A stretch of DNA of 64,000 bases from Paenibacillus amylolyticus (GCF_003719335.1 NZ_RIAS01000007.1:1-64000), one strand, 5' to 3'. Shown: positions 9,470-18,400, counted from the first letter of the stretch. Numbers and translations: made by a program. Notes: a model not told the origin generated them from the letters alone.

Positions 9470-10675
9470 TCAAGAAGGCTTGACCACAAATCGATTACGA
9501 TAATCTTTCGGAGTAAAACCTGTATGTTTTCGAAACACTTTGATGAAGTAACTCTGATCGTGAAAGTTTAGCAACGTATAAATCTCACTCAGTCGATAGT
9601 CTGAGAAAACGATAAGATTTTTGGCTTCTTCAATCCGTTGCCTTTGTATAAAAATGCGAAGCGCCTCTCCAGTCTCTTCCTTGAATTTACGGGAAAGATA
9701 GGAGGGGCTTATTTGCAGATGTGTGGACAGGATAGACAGACTTAAATCATCGTATAAGTGATTGAATATATATTCCTGACATAACAGAATGTCTTTGGAA
9801 AAATGAGCCCGATGGACTTTTTCTACACGTTCGGTAAAATCACCAAGGATCTTATGCAGAATGGGATGAATCGAATCAATCCGGGACAGCTTTTCAATGT
9901 GTTGGATATAGGTGTCGCTAAGCGTAAGCGCTGACTCCGAATACAATCCGCCATCAATTGCAGCACGGGTTCCGAGTGTAATGGCTGCGATAATCAAATT
10001 CTTTTTGCTCCGTAAACTATCCTGTTTGGATAAAGTGCCGTAGACCCCGTTCAAATCCATATGCTGTTTCAGGTACAAAAGCATCTTATGTTTGTTCCCC
10101 AGACGAACCTGATCAAATACCTTTTTCTCAGAAAGGTAGGATTTGTGAAACAATCTCCGCTCTCTCTGTTCCAGAAGAGACAGTTCAAGTACACCTTCCG
10201 TATGATTATTTATATGTATGACATGCTTGTTGTCCTCAAGTACTTGATTTCGATCCAAAACTTCATGATGTAAAAGATAGTGGGCCATAATTGCTACACT
10301 CAGCAGTTGATGGAGATCATTGGGTTCAATGAATGTGGTTGTATCCCGTTGTTGATCCCATGCAAACGGAACATGCTCAACATATGGCTGTGCGCTGGGC
10401 CAAAGAACAAGCACACCTTGCCCTTCAGGAGTGGAGACTGGCATCAGGATCATCGTATCCATTTGTTTATTGTAATTTATGATCTGGATTTTCAGATGAA
10501 TAGGGATGGAGAGAAGATGGTTTACTATTTCCGGGCTAAAAGAAGGGTGACGATCGAAACCCCGCATAAGGTAGAACGCGGGAACCCGGGTAGTCTCATA
10601 TAACGTTTGTAAGATCCATTGAAGTTTGGTTTCGCTTATCGTTGGCACTGAACGCTCCATCTCCCTCAAGATCAT
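9470..10675 (-). CDS. AraC-family transcriptional regulator
   Basis: About 400 aa. The last 100 residues hold the two helix-turn-helix motifs of the AraC family (LSILSTHLQISPSYLSRKF and LSEIYTLLNFHDQSYFIKVF with HTGFTPKDYR). The long N-terminal region is not a recognised sensor domain. The start is uncertain: ATG 10675 has no ribosome site, ATG 10660 is too close to GAGGGAG, and GTG 10648 has GGAG six bases upstream. The gene is divergent from a ROK kinase 106 bases away, so sugar-dependent control of that kinase is a reasonable inference. Confidence 0.85.
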   Translation of the reverse strand: MILREMERSVPTISETKLQWILQTLYETTRVPAFYLMRGFDRHPSFSPEIVNHLLSIPIHLKIQIINYNKQMDTMILMPVSTPEGQGVLVLWPSAQPYVEHVPFAWDQQRDTTTFIEPNDLHQLLSVAIMAHYLLHHEVLDRNQVLEDNKHVIHINNHTEGVLELSLLEQRERRLFHKSYLSEKKVFDQVRLGNKHKMLLYLKQHMDLNGVYGTLSKQDSLRSKKNLIIAAITLGTRAAIDGGLYSESALTLSDTYIQHIEKLSRIDSIHPILHKILGDFTERVEKVHRAHFSKDILLCQEYIFNHLYDDLSLSILSTHLQISPSYLSRKFKEETGEALRIFIQRQRIEEAKNLIVFSDYRLSEIYTLLNFHDQSYFIKVFRKHTGFTPKDYRNRFVVKPS

Positions 10676-10680
10676 AATTT

Positions 10681-10731
10681 AATACCATTAATCTCAAATG
10701 AATACCATAAATATAAATGGAAACGCTCTAT
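10681..10731. promoter_or_regulatory. Candidate AraC-type operator and cre-like site in divergent promoter
   Basis: AATACCAT occurs at 10681-10688 and again at 10701-10708, 20 bases apart in the same orientation, the spacing expected of two half-sites bound by an AraC-family dimer. ATGGAAACGCTCTAT at 10717-10731 matches the relaxed CcpA cre consensus WTGNAANCGNWNNCW with one mismatch. Both assignments are inference. Confidence 0.4.
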
Positions 10732-10781
10732 ATTTCAATTAAGATGGTGATGAAGGATTTACAGAGCAGGAGGCTGACAGA

Positions 10782-11690
10782 ATGTATCTAGTTATTGATA
10801 TTGGTGGGACTTTTATTAAATACGGAATCATGAGCGAAAGCGGAGAGCTGTTGTCGAAGGGAAAACGTGGCGTTGGGCGGAGTGGCTTGCAGGAATTGCA
10901 GGATGCTCTTTATGCTATCGTGGATGCACAAGACATGTCTCAGATTCAAGGCATTGCTCTGAGCTGTCCAGGAACAATCGATGTGGCAACAGGAATGGTG
11001 TACCACGGCGGTTCTTTTCCATTTTTGCATGAGGTCAATTTAGCCAAGCTTCTTGAAGACAGATATGCTATCCACGTATCCATTGAAAATGATGGGAAGT
11101 GTGCAGCGCTTGCTGAACTATGGCTCGGCAGTGTCAAAGATACCAAGGATTCCGTCGTTATGGTGCTGGGCAGCGGCATCGCGGGAGGAATCATCATGGA
11201 TGGTAAGCTGCAGCGTGGCAAAAACTTGTCAGCTGGAGAGGTTAGTTATGTGATGAGCCGGATTGATCCGGTAACGAAGGAAGCGGCCTATTTCGGACTG
11301 GAGAGCTCGGCTGTAGAGATGGTTAGACAAATTGGTGAGTTAAAAGGGCTGGATGACCCTGCCGATGGTGAGGCCGTGTTTGAATTTATTAATCAGCAAG
11401 ATGCGGAGGCGTGCGGTGTATTTGACACCTTTTGCACACAGATTGCGGTTCAGATTATGAATCTGCAATACATTCTCGACCCTGAAGTGTTTGCCGTTGG
11501 AGGAGGAATCAGTGCACAGCCTGTTGTGCTGGAGCGAATCAAGTGGGCAATAGATGAACTGAAGCGAGTTAACCCATTGCATAAGGCGAGCCCGCAGATC
11601 ACAGCCTGTACGTTTGGAAATGATGCCAACCTGTACGGAGCGTTATATCATTTTCTAAACAGCCACCGGAACAACTATACACAAGCCTGA
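10782..11690 (+). CDS. ROK-family sugar kinase
   Basis: 302 aa. The N terminus MYLVIDIGGTFIKYGI is the phosphate-binding motif of the ROK/hexokinase fold; IENDGKCAALAE carries the catalytic Asp; VMVLGSGIAGGII and VGGGISAQP complete the ATP site. The zinc motif usual in ROK proteins (GH...CxCGxxGC) is absent: the equivalent stretch reads AGEVSYVMSRID without Cys or His. This is seen in some beta-glucoside kinases (BglK-like). AGGAGG lies 8 bases before the ATG. Likely substrate is a sugar or glucoside; which one is not visible. Its divergent AraC neighbour is the probable regulator. Confidence 0.85.
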   Translation: MYLVIDIGGTFIKYGIMSESGELLSKGKRGVGRSGLQELQDALYAIVDAQDMSQIQGIALSCPGTIDVATGMVYHGGSFPFLHEVNLAKLLEDRYAIHVSIENDGKCAALAELWLGSVKDTKDSVVMVLGSGIAGGIIMDGKLQRGKNLSAGEVSYVMSRIDPVTKEAAYFGLESSAVEMVRQIGELKGLDDPADGEAVFEFINQQDAEACGVFDTFCTQIAVQIMNLQYILDPEVFAVGGGISAQPVVLERIKWAIDELKRVNPLHKASPQITACTFGNDANLYGALYHFLNSHRNNYTQA

Positions 11691-11767
11691 AAGCCTAAAA
11701 TACAGGGGCCTCCTTCGTATAAGATGATTCGTTTTCAGGCAACGTAAGCGGAGGAGGTGAGCCTGAG

Positions 11768-11905
11768 ATGCCGCATAACAAACCGGAAAAACGCAATAAC
11801 CAACAGAATAAGGACAGCATTCGGGAAGAGAATATCGCAGTGACCCCGGAGAAATCAGCCAAAAGGGTGCCGAGCCTGAACGGGATTCCGAAACAGGAAT
11901 CGTAG
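11768..11905 (+). CDS. Small hypothetical protein, 45 aa
   Basis: ATG 11768 follows a very strong GGAGGAGGTGAG ribosome site with 7-base spacing and runs 46 codons to TAG at 11905. The peptide is hydrophilic, rich in Lys, Asn, Gln and Glu, with no Cys or Trp. The size and composition recall small acid-soluble or other spore/stress peptides, but no family signature is visible. It starts 77 bases after the ROK kinase. Confidence 0.6.
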   Translation: MPHNKPEKRNNQQNKDSIREENIAVTPEKSAKRVPSLNGIPKQES

Positions 11906-12020
11906 ATTTAACGTTGTGTAAAAAATAGTGCGGTTCTCTGCCCGCGTTGATCATCTGCCTGCCTTGGGATTATAATGGAGACAGGGAGATGTCCCGGGAC
12001 AGGGGGACCGCTAAACGCAT

Positions 12021-12284
12021 ATGCATACCGGACTTATCGTATGGTTTATCTTTATTAATGTTGTCGCATATCTGGTCATGTCAGATGACAAGAAACGTGC
12101 ACAGCAGCGGCGGGATCGCACGCCTGAGCGAACGTTATTTTTGCTAGCCTTTATCGGCGGTGCGCTAGGCGTCTGGATTGCGATGTATCGGAAAAGACAC
12201 AAAACGAAACATCCCAGTTTTACAATTGGCATTCCGTTGCTCGTATTTCTGAATGCAGTGATGTATGGTTATTTTTTGCAATAA
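12021..12284 (+). CDS. DUF1294 small membrane protein
   Basis: 87 aa with three hydrophobic helices: residues 4-20, 39-54 (LFLLAFIGGALGVWIAMY) and 68-86 (FTIGIPLLVFLNAVMYGYF). The pattern RTPERTLFLLAFIGGALG followed by YRKRHKTKHPSF is the DUF1294 signature. Function unknown. AGGGGGAC lies 12 bases upstream, longer than optimal. Confidence 0.85.
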   Translation: MHTGLIVWFIFINVVAYLVMSDDKKRAQQRRDRTPERTLFLLAFIGGALGVWIAMYRKRHKTKHPSFTIGIPLLVFLNAVMYGYFLQ

Positions 12285-12452
12285 TTGTGTAGGGATGAAT
12301 GGATTTATTATGTCATTTTTTTCTTATTAAGTGGTTCGTTTTAACCTGTGAGGGTTTAAGAAGTTACATGGTTCCAGGCTCTGTAAGGGATTTAGATGTC
12401 AGACCGAGGCTTGCTTCGGATTCTACATATATAAGGAAGGGACGGGATTTAC

Positions 12453-12887
12453 ATGTTATTTTCCAAAATCTTAGTAGCTTATGATGGGTCAAAAGCTTCA
12501 AATAAAGCACTGGATCGTGCCATCGAGTTTGCCAAGGCATCGCCGGGGGCTGTGCTCGATGTCATTCATGCATTTGATTTTCCGCGTGTATTTATCGGGG
12601 AGGGGCTTGCACCACTTCCGCCTTCACTCAACAACGATTACTACAATCTGGCTGTGCAAACGACGGATGAAGCCAAAGAGCGAATTCAAGCTGCCGGTGT
12701 TACGGCAAATGTAGATCTGATCCAAGGGGCTGCAGCTGAAGTGTTGCTGGACTATGCCAAAGAAAACGGCTCGGATATCATTATCATTGGTTCCCGAGGT
12801 TTGGGCGGAATCCGTGAATTCGTGCTGGGTAGTGTCAGCCACAATGTAGTACAGCATGCTCAAATTCCTGTATTGATTGTAAAATGA
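12453..12887 (+). CDS. UspA-type universal stress protein
   Basis: 144 aa, a single Usp domain. The N terminus ILVAYDGSKASNKALDRAIEFAK and the nucleotide-binding loop G-2X-G-9X-GS (GSRGLGGIREFVLGSVS) mark the ATP-binding class. These are cytoplasmic proteins linked to stress and stationary phase; the exact role is unknown. GGAAGG and GGGAC precede the ATG. It is monocistronic with its own terminator. Confidence 0.92.
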   Translation: MLFSKILVAYDGSKASNKALDRAIEFAKASPGAVLDVIHAFDFPRVFIGEGLAPLPPSLNNDYYNLAVQTTDEAKERIQAAGVTANVDLIQGAAAEVLLDYAKENGSDIIIIGSRGLGGIREFVLGSVSHNVVQHAQIPVLIVK

Positions 12888-12935
12888 TTTTGAAATAAGA
12901 GGGAGGGTGTACTTGTACTCCGTTCCCGTGTGAAC

Positions 12936-12987
12936 AAGCCGGTTGTCTTCGAGAAATTGAAGAGTAACCGGCTTTCTTTATTTTATT
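12936..12987 (+). terminator. Terminator of the stress protein gene
   Basis: AAGCCGGTT/AACCGGCTT stem with an inner CTTC/GAAG pairing, then a T-rich tail. Confidence 0.8.
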
Positions 12988-13049
12988 TCGAAGCAACAGG
13001 ATGGGCTATTTCAAACGAATTTGGAAGTTTATTGTATAACACCGCACTT

Positions 13050-13093
13050 ATTCCCGAACATTAGATTTGTCAATATGTTAAATGTTCGTCTTT
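13050..13093. promoter_or_regulatory. PurR operator: two inverted PurBoxes
   Basis: ATTCCCGAACATT at 13050-13062 and AATGTTCGTCTTT at 13081-13093 are inverted copies of the Bacillus PurBox (AWWWCCGAACWWT), separated by 18 bases. Known PurR sites use two inverted boxes about 16-17 bases apart. They lie just upstream of the pur promoter. PurR is displaced by PRPP. Confidence 0.72.
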
Positions 13094-13096
13094 AAG

Positions 13097-13126
13097 TTGA
13101 CATACGCTGTAGGGGATTGTTAGAAT
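13097..13126 (+). promoter_or_regulatory. Predicted pur operon promoter
   Basis: TTGACA at 13097-13102 and TAGAAT at 13121-13126 with 18-base spacing, sigma-A type. Transcription should start about 90 bases before the guanine aptamer. Confidence 0.65.
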
Positions 13127-13221
13127 GTTAGATGTGTCGACTAGGTTAAAATAAGGTCGAGTAGGAACGAAAGTTGTATGTTTGTGGAACATGGTAAACG
13201 AAGATATGGTGAATAGATATT

Positions 13222-13292
13222 TGCTCGTATAACGCCGGGAATAGGGCCCGGAAGTATCTACCCGGAAACCGTAAATTTCCGGACTACGAGGA
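13222..13292 (+). ncRNA. Guanine-type purine riboswitch aptamer
   Basis: P1 stem CTCGTA/TACGAG encloses the conserved junction TATAACGCC, AAGTATCTACC and ACCGTAAAT...GACTAC of purine riboswitches. The base that reads the ligand is C (in GACTAC), so guanine/hypoxanthine is expected and not adenine. It precedes purE, as in B. subtilis. Confidence 0.93.
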
Positions 13293-13431
13293 GATACGGC
13301 TGAGAGTCGCATGCATGAATGCGGACAGCAAGCCCCTTTTGGCATGCCCAAATGAGGGATACGTATTTCTTGTAGTCCGGTGTCCGGAGAAAATGTAATA
13401 TTTTCGCGGGTAGCGGACTTTTTCGTTTTTT
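13281..13431 (+). terminator. Riboswitch expression platform: terminator and antiterminator
   Basis: The terminator pairs AGTCCG...GAGAAAAT with ATTTTCGC...CGGACT (13374-13419), followed by T5CGT6. The aptamer 3' strand CCGGACTACGAG can instead pair with CTTGTAGTCCGG at 13369-13380, and the pairing extends through GAGATACG/CGTATTTC. This antiterminator uses both the P1 strand and the 5' arm of the terminator. Ligand binding should free the terminator and switch the operon off. Confidence 0.85.
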
Positions 13432-13461
13432 AAAATGCTCAGATGGGAGTGGGATGTATTC

Positions 13462-13947
13462 ATGTCGGTGCAAGTTGCTGTAATTATGGGCAGTAAGTCT
13501 GATTGGGAAACGATGAAACATGCGTGCGAGGTGCTGGACGAGCTTGAGATTGGTTATGAAAAAAAGGTCGTCTCCGCGCATCGTACACCGGATTTGATGT
13601 TTGAATATGCAGAACAGGCGATTGACCGCGGATTCAAGGTCATTATCGCTGGTGCAGGCGGAGCGGCTCATCTTCCAGGTATGGTAGCATCCAAAACGAT
13701 GCTTCCCGTCATCGGTGTTCCGGTTCAATCCAAAGCATTGAACGGTCTCGATTCCTTGCTGTCCATTGTGCAGATGCCTGGCGGCATCCCGGTAGCAACG
13801 GTTGCGATTGGCAAAGCGGGTGCGACAAATGCAGGTTTGCTCGCGGCACAGATCATTGGCGCATTTGACCCAGAGGTGCAGCGCCGCTCCGAAGCCCGCA
13901 GAGAACGAATTAAACAAGAAGTACTGGAAAGCAGTGATGAGCTATGA
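13462..13947 (+). CDS. purE: N5-carboxyaminoimidazole ribonucleotide mutase (class I PurE)
   Basis: 161 aa. Converts N5-CAIR to CAIR in purine synthesis, working with PurK. The motifs [38 protein letters not shown] and [22 protein letters not shown] are diagnostic for class I PurE. ATG 13462 follows GGGAGTGGGATG; the upstream ATG 13435 lies at the foot of the terminator and is unlikely. The stop overlaps purK by 4 bases. Confidence 0.96.
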   Translation: MSVQVAVIMGSKSDWETMKHACEVLDELEIGYEKKVVSAHRTPDLMFEYAEQAIDRGFKVIIAGAGGAAHLPGMVASKTMLPVIGVPVQSKALNGLDSLLSIVQMPGGIPVATVAIGKAGATNAGLLAAQIIGAFDPEVQRRSEARRERIKQEVLESSDEL

Positions 13948-15149
13948 GTAACGATGCAACTAGACAGGATATGGGAACAGGGCAAGGACAGCCTGTCTTA
14001 TTACCTGGACATACAACAATCGGTATTCTTGGCGGCGGACAGCTCGGACGGATGATGACGCTAGCCGGAACGGCGATGGGGTATCGATTCGTGACTCTTG
14101 ATCCAACACCGGATTCACCTTGTGGTCAGATTGCGAAGCAGATTGAAGCTGGATACGATGATGTACAGGCAGCAAGAGAACTCGCGCGGCAATGCGATGT
14201 GATCACGTATGAATTCGAGAATGTGAATGCAGAAGTGGCGGCTTTACTTGAGCGTGAGTCGTCCGTGCCGCAAGGAAGTTCCCTTTTATACACGACCCAG
14301 CATCGCTTGCGTGAGAAACGTGCGATTGAAGCGGCTGGAGTAAGGGTTGCTCCATACCGCGAGATTACCAGTTTGGATACGATGAACGCTGCAGTGAGTG
14401 AATTAGGTGTTCCATGTGTGCTGAAAACGGTGACTGGCGGATATGACGGCAAAGGTCAGCGAGTGATTCGCGCGGCATCGGAGGCCGAAGGGGCGTATGA
14501 AGAGCTTGCATCGACAGGTGCAGAGCTGGTACTTGAACAATTTATCAAGTTCGAATGCGAGATTTCGGTCGTTGTTGCTCGCAGCACGAGCGGAGAGATC
14601 AAAACGTTCCCGCCTGCGGAGAACATCCATGTGAACAACATTTTGCATGCTTCGATTGTACCTGCGCGAGTGGCTACAGACATTCAACTTGAAGCACAGA
14701 AACTGGCCGCTGCAGTTGCCGAATCCCTGAAAGCTGTCGGATTGCTTGCGGTGGAACTGTTTGTAGCCGCTGACGGCAGATTGTATGTGAACGAGCTGGC
14801 CCCAAGGCCGCATAATTCCGGTCACTACACAATGGAGGCTTGCGCTACATCACAGTTTGAGCAGCATATTCGTGCCATCTGCGGATTACCGCTGGGGGAT
14901 ACAACGCTGTTAAGTCCCGTCGTTATGGTCAATGTGCTTGGTGAGCATCTGGAAGGAATCATCGCAAGAACAGGGCAACCTGATGAAGAGGCGATGGAAC
15001 TGGGTGTCATCCCTAAGCTTCATATATATGGCAAGAGCGAAGCGAAGACAGGACGGAAGATGGGGCATGTGAACCTGCTCTGTCAGGATGCCCGAGAAGG
15101 ATTGCAATGGATCGAACAAACTAATCTATGGAGGCATACAAATTCATGA
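13944..15149 (+). CDS. purK: N5-carboxyaminoimidazole ribonucleotide synthase
   Basis: 401-aa ATP-grasp enzyme that makes N5-CAIR from AIR, bicarbonate and [20 protein letters not shown] is the N-terminal nucleotide-fold loop. [27 protein letters not shown] and the metal-binding [18 protein letters not shown] form the ATP-grasp site. The start overlaps the purE stop (ATGA), which implies translational coupling. Confidence 0.96.
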   Translation: MSNDATRQDMGTGQGQPVLLPGHTTIGILGGGQLGRMMTLAGTAMGYRFVTLDPTPDSPCGQIAKQIEAGYDDVQAARELARQCDVITYEFENVNAEVAALLERESSVPQGSSLLYTTQHRLREKRAIEAAGVRVAPYREITSLDTMNAAVSELGVPCVLKTVTGGYDGKGQRVIRAASEAEGAYEELASTGAELVLEQFIKFECEISVVVARSTSGEIKTFPPAENIHVNNILHASIVPARVATDIQLEAQKLAAAVAESLKAVGLLAVELFVAADGRLYVNELAPRPHNSGHYTMEACATSQFEQHIRAICGLPLGDTTLLSPVVMVNVLGEHLEGIIARTGQPDEEAMELGVIPKLHIYGKSEAKTGRKMGHVNLLCQDAREGLQWIEQTNLWRHTNS

Positions 15150-16444
15150 TTGAACGTTATAGCAGACCCGAAATGAGAGCCATCTGGACGGAAGAGAACA
15201 AATTCCAATCGTGGCTGGAAGTTGAAATTTGTGCATGCGAGGCATGGGCTGAGCTTGGAGTGATCCCGAAGGAAGAAGCAGCTTTGCTTCGCCAGAACGC
15301 TTCTTTTGACATTGATCGTATCTATGAGATTGAAAAGGAAACTCGCCATGACGTTATTGCGTTCACACGTACAGTATCCGAGAGCCTGGGTGCAGAGCGG
15401 AAATGGGTTCATTACGGCCTGACTTCCACGGACGTGGTGGATACGGCACTGGGTTATGTACTGCGTCAAGCAAACGAGATTCTGGAAAAGGACATTATTA
15501 ATTTCATCGAAATTTTGCGTGAAAAAGCACTGACATACCAGCATACGCCAATGATGGGACGTACGCATGGTGTACATGCAGAGCCCACAACTTTCGGATT
15601 GAAAATGGCGTTGTGGCATGAAGAGATGAAGCGTAACCTGGAGCGGTTCCGCCATGCAGCGGATGGCGTACAGTTCGGGAAAATCTCCGGTGCCGTTGGA
15701 ACGTATGCCAACATCGATCCATTTGTTGAAGAGTTTGTCTGCAAAAAGCTGGGCACGAAACCTGCGCCAATATCTACACAAACACTGCAGCGTGACCGCC
15801 ACGCCGAGTACATGGCAACACTGGCACTGATCGCAACTTCTCTGGACAAGTTTGCTACAGAAGTACGTGCACTGCAGAAGAGCGAGTTCCGTGAAGTGGA
15901 AGAAGCGTTTGCCAAAGGTCAAAAAGGATCTTCCGCGATGCCGCATAAGCGCAACCCGATCGGCAGTGAAAACATCTCCGGTCTGTCCCGTGTTATCCGC
16001 GGGCACATGGTATCTGCATACGAGAACGTAACACTGTGGCATGAGCGCGACATCTCGCATTCTTCCGTAGAACGTGTCATTCTGCCAGATGCAACGATGC
16101 TGCTGAACTACATGTTGAACCGTTTCGGTAACATTGTGAAGAACCTGACCGTGTTCCCGGAAAACATGAAACGCAACATGGAACGTACCTTCGGCGTACC
16201 ATTCTCCGGCCGCGTTATGACCAAGCTGATCGACAAAGGCTTCAGCCGTGAGCAAGCATACGATACGGTTCAACCGCGTGCAATGCAGGCATGGGAAGAA
16301 CAACGTCAGTTCCAGGATATCGTGAAGTCTACACCAGAAATTACGGCGGTGCTAAGCGAAGAGGAAATTGCAGATGCATTTAACCCATCCTGGCACCTGA
16401 AACATGTAGATACCATTTTCAAAAAACTCGGCTTGAACGACTAA
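15146..16444 (+). CDS. purB: Adenylosuccinate lyase
   Basis: 432 aa. Cleaves SAICAR to AICAR and adenylosuccinate to AMP, releasing fumarate. The fumarase/aspartase-family signature [16 protein letters not shown] carries the flexible catalytic loop; SAHRT-like regions [11 protein letters not shown] and [14 protein letters not shown] are also present. ATG 15146 follows GGAGG at 15130-15134 and overlaps the purK stop; [10 protein letters not shown] is the usual N terminus. Confidence 0.96.
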   Translation: MIERYSRPEMRAIWTEENKFQSWLEVEICACEAWAELGVIPKEEAALLRQNASFDIDRIYEIEKETRHDVIAFTRTVSESLGAERKWVHYGLTSTDVVDTALGYVLRQANEILEKDIINFIEILREKALTYQHTPMMGRTHGVHAEPTTFGLKMALWHEEMKRNLERFRHAADGVQFGKISGAVGTYANIDPFVEEFVCKKLGTKPAPISTQTLQRDRHAEYMATLALIATSLDKFATEVRALQKSEFREVEEAFAKGQKGSSAMPHKRNPIGSENISGLSRVIRGHMVSAYENVTLWHERDISHSSVERVILPDATMLLNYMLNRFGNIVKNLTVFPENMKRNMERTFGVPFSGRVMTKLIDKGFSREQAYDTVQPRAMQAWEEQRQFQDIVKSTPEITAVLSEEEIADAFNPSWHLKHVDTIFKKLGLND

Positions 16445-16492
16445 CCGATTAATATATGCCCTTAATAAGGCTAAAGAAACGAATGATGGGCT

Positions 16493-16690
16493 CAGCAGAG
16501 AACGAAGAGGACGGAAATAAGCTGAAGAAGCGGAGCTACAAGCTTTCTGAAAGAAAGCTGCATCGGAAGCATAGTCTGTGCCTTTATCCCCGGATTTTCA
16601 CTTTTGAAAAGTGGATCGGAAAAATCTGGAGATAACAGCGATCGGAAGATTGTTCTGTCATCGGAGTGGAGTCTGCAGCATCAGGATTCG
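16493..16690 (+). repeat. Repeat family copy A (degenerate) in the purB-purC gap
   Basis: Shares with copies C and D the blocks AGCTTTCTGAAAGAAAGCTG, CATCGGAAGCATA, AATCTGGAGATAACAGCGAT and GTTCTGTCATCGGAGTG in the same order. Terminal inverted repeats are not recognisable, so it is a degenerate or truncated copy. It lies in transcribed pur operon RNA. Confidence 0.85.
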
Positions 16691-16726
16691 TTCTTAGCCT
16701 TACATCTCCTGAAAGAAGGTGACCCC

Positions 16727-17599
16727 ATGGCACTGTCCACGGCGGCAGATCTTGTTAAAGCACCTCTGTTATACAAAGGAAAAGTACGCGAATTGTACGA
16801 TCTGGGTGAGCATTTTCTAATTGTAGTGACAGATCGGATCTCGGCATTTGATTATGTGCTAGACCCGGCAGTTCCAGAGAAAGGCAACGTGCTGAATCAA
16901 CTCAGCAGCTTCTGGTTTGAACTGACAGGCAGCATGATGGACAATCACGTGGTTCATACCGATGTGAATCAGCTGGGTGATCTGGTCACAGAACCTGAAT
17001 TGCTCAAAAACCGCATCATGGTTACACGCAAAGCAGAGCGCATCGACATCGAATGTGTAGTGCGAGGATACATTACTGGCGGTGGATGGAGACAGTACGA
17101 GACAACCGGAGAAGTGAATGGAATCAAACTGCCGGAAGGCCTGCGCAAAAATGCCAAGCTTGAAGTGCCAATCTTCACACCGGCTGCCAAAAATGATGTT
17201 GGTCATGACGAGGACATTCCGATGGAGCGTATGAAAGAGCTTGTCGGAGACGCCCTTGCTATCGAACTTCAAGAGAAAAGCTTGCGGCTCTATGAGTTTG
17301 CTCGTGATTACTGTGATCAACGCGGTATCATTCTGGCAGACTGCAAATTCGAGTTTGGCATCGTGGACGGCAAGGTAATCCTGATTGATGAAATCTTCAC
17401 CCCGGATGCCTCTCGCTTCTGGGCAAAAGAAAACTATGCTCTCGACATTGAGATCGACAGCATGGATAAAGAACCTGTCCGAACCTATCTGGCAGGCACG
17501 GATTGGGACAAGAACAGCAAGCCTGACCCGCTTCCGCAAGAGGTTGTGGAAGCGACAACGGCAAGATACGTCGATATTTATAAGCGTTTAACGAAATAA
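16727..17599 (+). CDS. purC: SAICAR synthetase
   Basis: 290 aa. Ligates aspartate to CAIR using ATP. LLYKGKVRELYDLG is the ATP-binding start, followed by VVTDRISAFDYVL, VRGYITGGGWRQYE and LADCKFEFGI...LIDEIFTPDASRFW. ATG 16727 follows AGAAGGTGA; a longer open frame extends into the repeat and is not coding. The purB-purC gap of 282 bases is filled by repeat copy A. Confidence 0.95.
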   Translation: MALSTAADLVKAPLLYKGKVRELYDLGEHFLIVVTDRISAFDYVLDPAVPEKGNVLNQLSSFWFELTGSMMDNHVVHTDVNQLGDLVTEPELLKNRIMVTRKAERIDIECVVRGYITGGGWRQYETTGEVNGIKLPEGLRKNAKLEVPIFTPAAKNDVGHDEDIPMERMKELVGDALAIELQEKSLRLYEFARDYCDQRGIILADCKFEFGIVDGKVILIDEIFTPDASRFWAKENYALDIEIDSMDKEPVRTYLAGTDWDKNSKPDPLPQEVVEATTARYVDIYKRLTK

Positions 17600-17610
17600 T
17601 AAAAGGTAAC

Positions 17611-17766
17611 GTTTGAGCGTGCGGCTCCGGGAAAGTTTGGCTTTCGATCGCTGTTGCCCCCGGAATGTTTAGATTTTAATCCTTTTTTCAAAAGGACACA
17701 TTCCGGTTGCAAAGGCGAACGCTTCGCTTCTCCAGCTCAAATCTTTCCCTCCGCCAGTGTTCAAAC
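17611..17766 (-). repeat. Repeat family relative B (inverted, palindromic)
   Basis: The ends GTTTGAGC.../...GTTCAAAC and GGGAAAG/CTTTCCC make an imperfect 156-bp palindrome with an inner GGAATGT.../ACATTCC hairpin. Read on the minus strand it carries AGAAGCGAAGCGTTCGCCT and CAACAGCGATCGAAAG, matching the corresponding blocks of copies C and D (GCGAAGCG-TCGCCT and AACAGCGATTGAAAG). It is a diverged member in opposite orientation. Confidence 0.65.
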
Positions 17767-17946
17767 TGGTGGATGAGGCAATTAAGGTGCAGGGTTCACT
17801 AAGTATGAAGCCTGAAAAGATACAACTGAAAGACTAATAACTCGGAAACCCGCTCCTTTTCCGTGAAATGGTTGGCTTTTACTACCCGCCGTACAACGTA
17901 AAAGGTTTAGGCCTTTAAAAAAATTGCCGCAGGATTAAGCGTAGGA

Positions 17947-18063
17947 GTGGAATGGTTCACGAAGGAGCGAAGCGACCGCCTTTGTTCCCGGGTTTTGACC
18001 GCGGCGCGGGCCAAAACGAATCAGAAAACCTGGGAACAACAAGCGGCCGGAGGAACCATCCAC
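17947..18063. repeat. 117-bp imperfect palindrome upstream of purS
   Basis: Outer arms GTGGAATGGTTC/GGAACCATCCAC and inner arms TGTTCCCGGGTTTT/AAAACCTGGGAACA enclose a GC-rich centre that itself pairs GTTTTG/CCAAAAC. GAAGGAGCGAAGCGACCGCC resembles the GCGAAGCG-TCGCC block of the repeat family. The rest of the purC-purS gap (17767-17946) shows no gene. Confidence 0.7.
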
Positions 18064-18150
18064 ACCGAAGCGATCACCCGAGGCCACCGCACTTTTTTTA
18101 ACAGCATAAAGCATTTATCCCGTTCATTACTGAGGAGGAACATACAGATC

Positions 18151-18396
18151 ATGATCAAAGCAACCGTATATGTCACTATTAAACAAAGCGTACTCGACCC
18201 GCAAGGCGTAGCTGTTCAAGGAGCCCTGCATTCCATGGGATTCAACGAAGTGGAAAGTGTACGAATCGGTAAAGTCATGGAACTGAACTTGGATACAACG
18301 GATCGTGTGGAAGCGGAGAAACGATTGAAAGTGATGTGTGAGAAGCTGCTCGCCAACACCGTTGTTGAAGATTACCGCTACGAATTGGAGGGTTAA
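18151..18396 (+). CDS. purS: FGAM synthase subunit PurS
   Basis: 81 aa. Small subunit of the PurSQL complex that turns FGAR into FGAM. It mediates the PurQ-PurL interaction and ammonia channelling. [17 protein letters not shown] and [11 protein letters not shown] are typical. ATG 18151 follows TGAGGAGGAA. The longer open frame upstream crosses the palindrome and is rejected. Confidence 0.95.
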   Translation: MIKATVYVTIKQSVLDPQGVAVQGALHSMGFNEVESVRIGKVMELNLDTTDRVEAEKRLKVMCEKLLANTVVEDYRYELEG

Positions 18397-18400
18397 TCTC

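Noticed and set aside
15083..16303. 406-aa antisense open frame across purB
   Set aside because: It mirrors the purB coding frame, is rich in Cys and His as expected of a shadow frame, has no ribosome site, and purB itself is certain.
16604..16726. N-terminal extension of purC
   Set aside because: It is encoded by the end of repeat copy A; ATG 16727 gives the family length and has a ribosome site.
17947..18150. N-terminal extension of purS
   Set aside because: The added 68 residues derive from the GC-rich palindrome; ATG 18151 has TGAGGAGGAA and the correct N terminus.
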